From positions 216,231,783 to 216,295,782 of the forward strand of contig NC_085141.1 in assembly GCF_024139115.2 (NCBI RefSeq): a DNA stretch of 64,000 bases. The letters run 5' to 3'. Source of the stretch: Armigeres subalbatus. Its lineage: Eukaryota; Arthropoda; Insecta; Diptera; Culicidae. This document shows, piece by piece, positions 25,901 through 37,900 of the stretch (positions are counted from its first letter, which is position 1; the number at the start of each line of letters is the position of its first letter). Position numbers and translations under genes: made by a program. The notes beneath the pieces were generated by a model. It did not search any database. It was not told the DNA's origin and saw only the letters and a list, made by a program, of their open reading frames with translations.

Positions 25901-28900
25901 TGGGTTTCGGTGCTAATCGAAATTTGTCCACTTCCTTAAGAGAACCAGGATCCAGGAACACTTCCGGATGTGGCCAATGTGTCCAAAACCTTTCAAAACT
26001 CATTTATTGAGCTTGTCTTTCAAAATCATGGAGTTTGATATGTCACAAGATGGGTTTCGGTGCTAATCAAAATTTGTCCACTTCCCTGAGGGAACCAGGC
26101 TCCCGGGAACACTTCCGAACGTGGCCAATGTGTCCAAAGCCTCTCAAAAACTCATCTATTGAGCTTGTATTTCAAAATCATGGAGTTCGATATGTCGCAA
26201 GATGGGTTTCGGTGCTAATCGAGATTTGTCCACTTCCTTGAGGGAACCAGGATCCCGGGAACACTTCCGGATGGGGCCAATGTGTCCAAAACCTCCCAAA
26301 AACCCATCTATTAGGATTCTCTTCCAAAACCATGAAGTTTGATATGTCGCAAGACTGGGTTGTGTTCACTTGAAAAGTGTCCACCACCCCAGGGATACCC
26401 CAGGGAACCAGGTTCCCGGAACATCCGGAACCATGTCCTAGTGATTCAAATGTATCAAAACTAACTTCTGATGCTGGTCAATGATGATTGACCACATTTG
26501 CATCAGTATTCTGGTCACTTTCGTTCATTTATCAATGGTTTAAAAAAAAATGACCCGTTTTTGACTGCATCTGACCCAGGACCCCCCCTTAATAAATCCG
26601 GCCGGATTGGCACCATGGTCAAATCAAGTCATGTGCCAAAAAATAGACATGATGACGCTTCTTCCCTGAAATTTTCATGGCAATCGGACGAAAAATGAGC
26701 CTACACGGGTTATTTCAATTTTGATTTCTAGGTCAGACCGAAACGGGTTAAGGATACTTTCAGCCCGAGGCTGGCTCATCTCCATGTAAATCGTACTGTT
26801 GATTGTTCCGGAATTATTGAAGGGAGCGCTTACTTCACCCCATCCGCAAATCTTCTGCCTTCTTTGCAAATTTTGATAACTTCGGACATCTTCCGGAATA
26901 TCGAACTCAGACTTGACAGCGAAATATTCTTGCGGTTCTGCGGTTCTTGCCCAGGAGGTTGATGGAAATCAGCCTGCAACAGGATTTGGTTAACAACTTC
27001 GTGTAAAGTTTTTGGGCGCGAGTTTTGGCAGTAGTGTTTTGCTTTTCATTTCGATTTGGGGCTTTTTGCACATTGTAAACAGCACGCTTCATGGTTTTCA
27101 GCACAGAACCAACCGGCACCTTGGACTTATCAGCGACAGCTCGAATGGACATGTTTGGGAACTTCTTGAGCTGTTGTTCCACTTCTGGTCATTTTATTTT
27201 ACTGCCCATTGGACCACTTCTACGACCACTCCACTCCTTCTTTCTTTTCTTATTACACGAGATAAGTTAAATTTGCAAATCCCAAGTTTTTCAGCAATCA
27301 ATCGGTAGGACGCCCCCGGATTTTGATTGTAGATGCACAAACATTTTTTACTGACAATTTCCTGTTCCAACGACATGATTGGAACCACTGTATGAATAAC
27401 TATGAAACTCAGCAGTTGTTGTATATTGTTGGGGTTGTTTTGTATACTGAAATTTGACTATAGGCATGTATATCAAATTCATGAATTCAAATGAATATAT
27501 TACTTGTATATTCATATAAAACATGATTTTTTGTAGAAACTTGAACGTAGCTGGAATGGGAGGGTCTCAAACAGAAGTGTTCTATATACAGGGTTGTTCC
27601 GGGGATCCTGAAATATTTTCCGCGCCAAATCCGCGCCGACCAAAATCAAATCCGCGCCATTTCCGCGCGGCATGAGATTCCATCCGCGCCAAATCCGCGC
27701 AACTCAGAGCTAAATTCTGGCACAATACGCGCGAAATATCATTTTTTTATAATGTATCACAATTATCACAATTTTTTGAACGTTTTCTTTTGAAGTGCGT
27801 ATTATACAATATTGTTCATTTTTTAATATGAGCTACTTCATACATGTTTGTATCAAATTGAAAAAAATAATATCGCAGTTTGTATTACAACCCTTCTAGA
27901 TAGTCTTATTCATCAATAGAAGAAGCAAGGCAAAGTAAACCAAAATTAAGCAGTTAAAAAATTTCTATATTCACCGTTTTATAGAAGCAGAATGGTTGCA
28001 ATTTTGATGTAATTTTTGTTCATAACATAAACTTGCGTAGAGATTAGATCGTTTTTGAACAAAACTTCCGAGTAAAAATTATTTGAATTCCTTTCCAAAT
28101 AGAATTTCAAATCTGACACACTTGCTCAGGTTTCGTTGAATGTTCTATTTTCTTAAACATAAAACTCTCCAGAAAAAAGTTATCATGCGGAAAGTTCAAC
28201 AAGATTTTTTGCAGAAATATTTATAGAAATTCTACTGAAAAATTTAGCAGAAACTCCTGTGTCAGTATTACTTAAATTTCATTGGAAATCTCCAAGGGTA
28301 TCTGCACAAATTTTTTCCGGGATTCCTGTCGAAGCTTGTCTGGAAATTGCTGCGGTAGATCCTCCGAGAATTTATGCAAAAATTCATTCGAATCCTTTTT
28401 TTATAAATTCAATCTGGAGGAGGAGGAATTCAATCTGGAGGAATTTATCCAGAATAATCCGCAGGATTTTTGACGACAATACATGCTAGAATCCATCCAT
28501 GAATTCCTGTTGAAATCGCTTTGGATCTGTTTACATAAATACGTTGGTAAAAACACAAGAATTTCCGGGAATTCTCCTGTAAATTCAAAGCGGAATTTTT
28601 ACATGCATTCCTGCTGTCATAGCTTCAGGAATTTCCGTGAAAATTTCCACGTGAATTCATGAGAAAACTGCTCTAGAAGTCCCTGCACAAATTCCTTTGG
28701 AAATGCATGTGGAAATTTCCTAATAAATCGCTTTGTGAATTCCTGAAGACATTTTTTGATCAATTCCTACTAAAAATCAATTCTTTTCCTAAGTCAAAGT
28801 GGAATTTTTAAATTTTGTCTGTTGTTATCGCTACAGGAATTACCGTGAAAATTCCTCTTTAAATCTCTCCAAAAAAATATTTACAATTTGTCATAGCAAA

Positions 28901-31900
28901 ACTCTGCAGAAATCCTCTTCAAGCAGTGGAAGTTTATTTATTAAATTACTCATAGAATCCTTGAGGGAATTCCTTCGTGATTTTCGGCTGAAATTTCGAA
29001 GGAAAAACTTATATAATAGTTATCCGAAAATAACGCAAAAATGTCTTAACCAGTCCTGTGGATTTTTTTCCGAAAATATCTGTGAAAATTGACCTTTCAA
29101 TTGCTGAACAAAACTTCTCTTCAATCACTGCGAAAAAACTTATTATAATGAGACATCTGCATCAAATCAAAGAACATTTCGACATGGTTGTTTCATAAGG
29201 GCAAAAGTCGCAAACGTAAACTTTGACCTTTCTCGCAAATTTCTCATTAATTAGGATCGCTCTCTGCTAACTATCACTGGGAACTGGTAGAGCTCCGCGC
29301 CATTTACAGAATGGAAGTGGAAAATACCGTGAGCAGGCTCTAATCTTCGTGGAATCAGCGGAAAAAGTCAATGTTTACGTTTGCGTTTGTTGTATATTCT
29401 CTGATTCATTCTAGAGGAATGCTATGAAAGCAATATAAAACCTTCAATACTATAAAAGAAGAAACTAAATCCCGACGGAAAGATGTGACGAGATTCAAAA
29501 AAGGGATTTTAGGAATCAATAATTAATGACCAAAACTGACGGGCATCCTCTTATAATACTTGTTGAACGATTGAACAAAAGTGTAATGCATAACATTCAA
29601 TAAGGACTTGGAAATGTCCGAAAAGTTGTGGAAGTATGGACTTCCAACGTATAGTTTATTCTCAACATTATTTTACTATAGAAAGAAAGCTCCATGCATT
29701 ACATCCAGAATTTTTTAGTTTATTATCACCTAAAACTAAATCCGCGCCAAATCCGCGCGAAGTCTTTAAATCATTATGTAAATCCGCGCCAAATCCGCGA
29801 AAATCGCGAAATCCGCGTAGTCGTAACAACCCTGTATATATTTAATCTTAATTCCATGAATCAATTCTTTTCTCTAGAACATTTTATTCACTTTACGTCC
29901 AAAAACTGTCGAAAGCTGCTTTCCAAAAGTCGAAGTGAGAGACAAATTTGACGACCGTATTGTGAATGAAATAAAATGCGGAAAACTCAAATTAACTAGC
30001 GCAATAAGTGAAATGTTGAGTACAAAATCTACGCGATGCAACTTTATTTAATCCGAACAATAGAACGCACACTAGGGCAGCCCTGATTCAAACATGGAAT
30101 AAACCTCTCAGTCATTGGTATGATTAAATTGACCATAGGTATCTTAAGCGAAGTTTCAATATACATCAATGCCGACATTTTGGTGATATTCACCATTTTT
30201 AGCGATAATCGCATAACAGTCCCATACGCCAAATTGGCCAAACCGCGTTTTTAAAGTGTGAATTTTTCAGAAAAGTTGCTCATCACTTAATTTCGATGAA
30301 CCTTGCTAAAATTTCAAATTTCCAGAGCCTACTGTGATGATTTATTTGCTTATTTTGAAAAGAAAGACCAAAAAATAAAATTTGATCAGTAATTGTACTT
30401 TTTCATAGGTATTGGTAAAATCCATGATTCGTGGCGGTTATCCAGTTAGAAAAAAAATATTTTTGGCGATTAATCGTAGAAAAAATGCTAATTTATGGTA
30501 TTTTTCACATATTCCGATTATGCGATGGGGCAGAGACGGGCAGCTGATTTAATCGGAAATGGACAGAAAAATTCATGCCCTTTGAAACAGTTTCCCAAAG
30601 ACATGATGTCCGATGATTTAAAAAAAAATTACTGAATGCCAGTACTGATGCTATAAAAAAAATACCTCCTAATGATTTTCGATTAGTTAGGAGGGTAAAT
30701 AATTGAACAACAACGATGAATTAAATTAAAATTCGCATCGCATTTGTTTAACATATATTTAAGAACTGATGAAAAATTATTATTGCCCCTCTGGAAAATA
30801 AAATTTGTAAGACATATTCGTATCGACTTGGAAGAAAATAAAAAAGGGTTAGTTGTAGACATTTTATTTAGTTTTTTTTTATACTAAACAATTGAATACC
30901 AGTACATAATATCATCGTCAAGTCTGGCAACATTATGTATCAGCTGGCATATTTTTAACACCCCATTTCCACCCATCCCAGTTGCACGGTGTGTCTATGG
31001 GGAAGCATTATTTTTCAAAAATCAGTATCTCTGAAACACCCACCACACGAAAGTAGATAATCTCCTCTTTCATATAGTGGGTAAACTAAAATGTGCTATC
31101 GGGGGATCTAGAACAATTTTTATCTTTTTCACTATTTTTGGTGCAAATTCCATAGAAATCTCAAATGATAGCCGATTTAACCCCCCCCAAAAATGTATGG
31201 AAAAATGACCCCCATGAATGAAAAATGAACATTTAAAAAATGCACTTACGTGAAAGGGGAAAACCTATACTTTCGTGTAGTGAGTGTTTTAGAGATACTG
31301 ATTTTTTGAAAATAAGCCTCTTCGGACAATCACACCGTGGGTTGTAAACAAAATTTATTTATCGCTGCTGCACTTTTTCGTATCAATTGCATCACTATTA
31401 CAAACAAGCAAGGGATACAGTCATTGATGTCCAAAACGTGATGGAGTCTTGCGCTTTAACCAGAAACTGAAGATGACGGGAGCGGAACAGTCACCACTGG
31501 CATCGGCCGTTTGAAGAATTGGTGGAATTAACTAGCCAAAACCATGACTGGAGAAGGTGTGCGCCGACTGACAAGCGGTGTCAACAGGAAACTGCGAGAC
31601 TTTCTTTGTAATAACGATGCATGACTCGTTTCAGTCATTCATATGAAATAAAATAATATAGCTTTTATTCCATTTTTAGAAAGTTCTTCGATTAAACTAA
31701 AAGTTAAAAAAATACACGCATTTGAAAGTGTCTCATTTCTAAATGTTCTGGCCTTTATTCGTGATCTTACCTGGAACTTCAATCTCATCTGGATCCTCGT
31801 CATCGTCGAAATCAGACCCGGAGGAGTCTTCATTCTCTTCATCATCTTCGTAGCCATATGATGATTTTTTGGTGGCCTGCGAATACAGAACATATATCAG

Positions 31901-34900
31901 GGTTACTACCTTTGTGGTATGCTTGGTGATTGACATAAATAAGAGAGGGGCAGGGAGAGCTTATTATGCGATGTTGTAACTTTTGATTTCATAGCCCGAT
32001 TCAACAAATTTTCAATAGGAAACAATGGGACAGGAGAACAAATGAGACAGCGCCAAAATGAAGTCTGTAGGCAGAAGGCTCAGGAGTAGAAGCAGAAGCA
32101 GAAAGACCCCAAAAAGTCGATCCGTCCCAGGAAGCAAGTGGACGAGTCCGACAAATACAGCACGACTTCCCGCACCGGGAAGATGCGAAAATGCGAGCCC
32201 TGGAACATCGTCAAAAGCGGCAAATGGGGGAGTTGCAGGCGGAAATGGAGCTGAGAAAGAAGGAGAAGAAGATACAGCACGCATACGAAAAGAAGAAGAT
32301 GGAGATGGAGGAGAAGATGCGTGCTGAAGAAGTAGAGGAGCGGATGGCCTGGCAAACTGAGAGGCGAGGCAGAAGTCGTTCGAGATGGAAATGACGGCCA
32401 TGGATGAAAGGTTGGCGGAGCTTTCGGGTAGTCCGGCGTCGAGTGAGTTGAAATCGAAGATTGTAGCTAGCGGATTACGGGCGTGATCTTCCGGCAATAC
32501 TAATAGGAAAGTGTTGGAGCTGACAAAGGAAAACGTGAAACGGCTGGAGGAGGACGACGACGATAGCGACGAGGATGACGAGGACGCCGACGAAAGTGAA
32601 AACAGCGAAGAAGTAAATGGTAAATACGATGAGTCCGATGGAGAAAAGCGGCTGAATAAACGAGCCATCGTCGCGACAAAAGAAGCGCAAAGGCGGGCGC
32701 ATTGCAATCGAGCAGGAGGATGGTTGACAACGTGAGCCAAGACGAGCTGGGGCAACAGCAGATCAGACCGACAAAGGTCCAATTAGCAGCAAGAAAGGGA
32801 TTGACCTACAAACTTCCCGAATTCTCGGACAAACCGGCGCAGTGGCCATTGTTTTATGCAGCTTACAATGCCTCCAACGATGCCTATGGTTACATGAACC
32901 ACGAAAACCTGATGAGGTTACAGGAAGCGCTCGAAAGGGATGCACTTGAGCTAGTGTCGGGGCAACTACTTCTGCCGGCATCGATTCCGAGGGTCATCGA
33001 GAAGCTACAACGGCACTACGGCCGCCCAGAGCAGCTTCTACAAAGTCTGTTGGACAAGGTGGATCGTTTGGAGCCTCCGAAACACGGTGAAACAACCAGC
33101 AACACCTCGTCAATCCGCTGCTCATTAAGTCGCTGGTCGCCAAGCTTCCGGATCGTGAGAAGCGTGAATGGGTTCCTTACCGGAGAGGCCACGGCAAAGC
33201 CACGCTGCGAACGCTGACGGATTTCCTCATGGACATAGTCCCGGAGAATGAGTTTGTGGGCGTCGGTTACAAGTCCAGTGGCCGGCGACAACCTGTTGCT
33301 GCATACGGTCCGTACAGTTGGAAAGCTGATGTTGCCGCATCAAAAGCTGGACCATGAGGAACTTGCTGCGCAGTACGGTCACATGAGAGGATTACCGATC
33401 GAGTCCTACGATGGACAGCCGCAGCTGCTAATCGGGGCAAACAACATTCATTCGTTCGTGCCACTGGAGGCAAAAGTAGGGACACCAATGGAGCCGATTG
33501 CTGTTCGCACCAACCTCGGCTGGACGGTTTACGGACCCAGACAGTCCTCTACGGTGGCGGCCGGCAACTACCTCGGCTACCATAAACAGATCACCAATGA
33601 TGACCTGCATGAGCTTCTTAAAAGCCCTGGAGGAGTCGGTGGTGATGATACCGTAAGAAACGGAGGAGGAAAGGCGTGCCCGGAAAATACTGAAACGCAC
33701 TACTAAAAGTATCGGCGATTGCGACGAGACCGGGTTGCTGTGGAAGACAGACGACCTACGGTCCCCGGACAGCCTTGCGGAGAATGAAGCAGCTGGAGAA
33801 GCGGCTCGACAAAAACCCGAACCTGCGAGAAAACGTCGGTAAACAGATCGAGGAATACCAGCAGAAAGGGTACACACATCTCGCCACAGCTGAGGAATTA
33901 GCAGGCACTGCCGCCGACCAAGTGTGGTATCTTCCGATCAACGTCGTCCAAAACCCGAAGAAGCCCGAAAAGATCCGTCTCGTCTGGGATGCCGCAGCGA
34001 CGGTGCAAGGAGTCTCTCTAAACTCTCAGCTGCTAACAGGACCGGACATGCTCGTACCACTGATCAAGGTCCTCCTCGGTATCCGCGAACGGCGGATTGC
34101 GGTTGGTGGAGATTTGAATGAGATGTTCCACCAGCTGAAGATACGCGCAGAGTACAAGTAGAAGCAGCGGTTGATCTTCCGGAAAACGCCAGAGGATCCA
34201 CCAAGCATTTACGTCATGGACGTAACGACATTAGGATCGACAAGCTCTCCCTGTTCGGCCCAATTTGTGAAGAACTGGATTGCCGAAGAGTTCGCCGCAC
34301 AATACCCCAACGCGTCAACGGCCGTCATGCACAAACACTATGTGAATGATTACTTTGACAGTGTCGTAAAAGAGGCGGTTTCCCTAGCACAAGAGGTTAG
34401 ATTAGTATACCAAAAAGCAGGGTTGAGATCCGGAGTTGGGTGTTCAACTCGCCCGAAGTTTTACAAAGTCTGGGAGAGGATAAGCCGGCGGCGCCGGTGA
34501 ATTTCGGCTGTGATAAACAGACGTCGAAAAAAAAAGTTCTGGGAGTGATCTGGAAATGTTGGAATTTTCATCAGTAAGGATCATTTAGCATATTTGTGGC
34601 TTTGTGCTGTGAAAAAAATGATAGCATTGGGAGAAGTTGTTCAAATTTTGCGTGGCTTGAGCTTGAGCTTGATTGACTGCTCGTAGTTGCTACTCCATTA
34701 TGACCAGATCAGCTGTTCTTGCACAGGGAACCAACAGATGTTTGCTTGGGACTAGCACACATCTTCAATGTACAAGTACTGGTGATCTCATTTGTTAGGT
34801 CATACTGGCGCCTGCCACGTCAGAATGCAAGTCAATGTAGGGAAGGGGAGGAAATGATGATGCAATCACTCGCCCACTGCAAGCCGAATATACCTCTGCA

Positions 34901-37900
34901 CTTGCCACGAGTTCATGCGGAATTTGCTGGAATTTTTGGGTTAGGTTGGACAGGCAGAGATCCGTCTTGGTTAACGAGCTGCCAATGTGATAGATGGGAG
35001 AAAGCAACTAATGAAATTTCTAATTGGGTGTAGGAAACAAGCCTATAGTTCATTTCCAATTCTAGCAGATTACTGTTAGAATACTCAAGTATAGGAATAG
35101 TAATGGAAACGGTATGGAAGTCCATTTCCAGTTTTAGCGATTGCTAGAGCATGAGAAATATAGAGAAAGATACAAAGTAGGAGAATGGAACGGACCTAGG
35201 ATTGAACCCATGACCTCCTGCGTATGAGGCAGAAGCAGTAGCCATATGACTACCAAGCCCGCTGTTGTTCAAATTATGCGTGGCCACGAAAAACATCTTT
35301 AAAGGACAAACAGTAAATAACGTTGCGGAAAAAAGTGACTTTAGTGACTTGAGGTTGAAGAGACTTTTTTGTAACTTACCCGCACGCAGAGAAAATCTAC
35401 CTTTTTGAACTAAAAAATAAAATTATTGAAATATTTTTTAAACTCAAATATTTTATCTTTAAAATCAAAACTGAAATATATTTAATTCAAAAATTTTAAT
35501 TTTTGTTTCTACTACAATCCAGTATAAATAATACAGTATATTATAAACTAGTTTGTGAAGTAAATATATGAAAAAATTACAAATATAATTATTGTAGTTT
35601 TATTTTCCACACGACACCTAATCAAAAATTAAAATAATTGATAATCACAAGAAATTTAATATAACATTCAAAATAAATTTTTGATTACAATATTTTTGTT
35701 TTTTTGAATTTAAGAAAAATATTGTTGAAAGCAAAAATTTTTCTTTTTGGTTTAAAAATATTTTTTGTACAAACAAAAAAATATATTGTAAATTCAACAA
35801 TTTTTATTTTGAGTGCTGTTTTGGAACATTGTAGAAACAACAATATTTTTCGTCTAATCAAATCTGTTTTTTTGTTGAATTCAACAAATAAAATTATTAG
35901 CCGGGGAACAATAATTATTTTTGTTGTTTTTATACATAATATCATTGAGTTTAAAAAACATTTCTCTGCGTGCGAAAAAAGTGACCAAGTCACTATAAAG
36001 TGACCCGCTTCAAGGCCTGCCATTTCTACATTCGTATAACATGAGGCTATCACGATGATACTTTTTATGCCCGAAGTCGAGACAATTTCCAACCCGAAAA
36101 TTTCCTAACCGGACCGGGAATCGAACCCAGCCACCCTCAGCATGGAATAACGCAGGTGTACTATCGAGGTATGCCAGTCCAAGTATTACAGAATTACTTT
36201 TCAATAGATACCAAACAATGATAGACGAGAGGTATAAACTGCCGCTAACAGTCAGTCATTCCCATCTGTATGTATATGGCAGTAAACCAATCAAAAATTT
36301 TTGCTCATAATTGTTGGATATAGATAGGGATAGGGTAACGGGATGTAATGTTAGGCCTGGATGCAACGTTGGCTCATCATGTAAATTAATCAATAATTAA
36401 TTTTATAGAGATATTCATCAAGGCTTTTTTGAAAAAGTGTATCAAGCCGACTTACGCAATAAACGCAAGATTCATACACCTGATAAACGCAATAAACCTG
36501 CGTGAAAAAATGCTTTGATTCGGTTTGTTTGCAACAACTTAAGTAGGCAGGCAGTCCAAGAGATTTTTCTTTTGCCCAATAATGTAGTTTTTGGAATGGA
36601 CAACAATCCCACTATTTTAGCATTCATGTTAAGTTTACTATTTCATTAGTATAGTGAAACAATTAACCAAAACTTTTTTGAACAATATTAGAACACTCGT
36701 TGCCAAAGTTCGGCTGACGATTTTCACTTGAAGCAGCACATGAATAAATACAGTGAATAATGCACCAGCATTTCATGGGCCGAAAAAACATCCAACACCA
36801 GAGCCGAGATTAGGAAAATTGGCCGAACATAAAGTCCATTTCGCATGAAACTTTTGATGGATTAAATAATAGATTTTTAACTATTATTGTTGTTTTTGAA
36901 TACTTAGCGTAATAACCAAAAATAAGAAAGCCATTTGGTGGCATAACAACGGTTAGATCTTTGAATATTTAAATTGACAAATAATGTGCTCAACCACAGC
37001 ATAATAGGCTAAGGTTTGAGCCTTATATCCTACCTACACAAAAATAAATAAACTCAAGCAATAGAAAATCTGGAGTCGCTGATTTAAAATCGCGCGAAAT
37101 CCACGCAGCGGATAGTAACAACCACGCTACACGCTACACGGCTAGAGAATGTTTAACACAATCAAGGTCGAGCCTAAAGACTTCTTAATTTGATAGATTT
37201 TTATAAATAGAAATTGTTTTCGTATGTCTTAACACATTTTATAGACCGATTCGACTACAAGCTTTATCACTTGATGTTAAAGATGGCATATCTTGTTTTT
37301 ATTCAATTGAAAAATACTCTTTTTCAAGTGATAAAGCTCATAAGACTAGTATGCTTTATCTACTCATATGCTAAGCAAAATTGTCATTGACATGAAAATA
37401 ATTTTCTAGGTAATTCACTATACATTTTTTAATTGCTACTATTTCTGTGCCTCGTATCTCACAGTATTAGAATTATAGAAATATTTAATCATACAATCTA
37501 TTTACCTAACTAGCAAATTAATTGTAGCTAAGATAATGTTACCCCAATATCCCTGACATTTCCTACCACACTAGCCATTGGTCCTGGTCCATGTGTTATC
37601 TACTTCCTTCCACTTCCTCCACATATGCGCCGCACGGTGTTCGCGTTCGCCACCGCTTATTATGTATCCGCTCTGTACATAAAACAACGTGCGAGTGGTG
37701 TGGTTAGCGACAATGTGGAAGATCCCTTCCCACAGCCAACGTTGCTGCAATCGCTAAGAAGTTTTCCTTCGTCGTCCCAGGCTAGGCCAAGCAAAGACCA
37801 AATGTCTGGGGCTGTGCGATCGATAAAGCGATGCCACACCCAGCAGGAAATTATGTTCAGACATATATTTTGAAACATTTTCCACCGGAAAATTACATTC

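Larger units (their letters stand above)
20979..26747. mobile_element. 5.77-kb TTAA-flanked piggyBac-like foldback composite carrying satellite
   Basis: Both ends read CCCGTTTCGGTCTGACC inward and are directly flanked by TTAA (20975-20978 and 26748-26751), the piggyBac target signature. Unique terminal segments of roughly 360 bases are near-perfect inverted copies. Between them lie two opposed arrays of a 152-bp satellite. No transposase is encoded; all open frames are satellite translations such as DMSQDGF and [10 protein letters not shown]. It is inserted in the Tc1-like transposase. Confidence 0.8.
20690..27390 (-). pseudogene. Tc1/mariner-like transposase gene split by the TTAA composite
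   Basis: N-terminal half at 26752-27390: [40 protein letters not shown] (HTH), [20 protein letters not shown] (second HTH), [15 protein letters not shown], then a piece like [21 protein letters not shown]-terminal part at 20690-20974: FWPD-like, then [12 protein letters not shown] and a [14 protein letters not shown] tail. These match culicine Tc1-like transposases in order. Frames are broken, so the host copy was probably already old. Confidence 0.65.
32040..34580 (+). mobile_element. BEL/Pao fragment: gag, protease and RT
   Basis: Lies in sno intron 1. No LTRs were found at either end. Protein parts follow BEL order, but with frame changes near 32190, 32510, 32700, 33130, 33700 and 34160. 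It stops inside the RT at about 34580, where homologues continue to RNase H and integrase. Confidence 0.75.

Noticed and set aside
21338..26387. Many 60-110 aa open frames with the words [10 protein letters not shown] and SQDGF
   Set aside because: They are repeated translations of the 152-bp satellite, on both strands, with no conserved start or codon bias.
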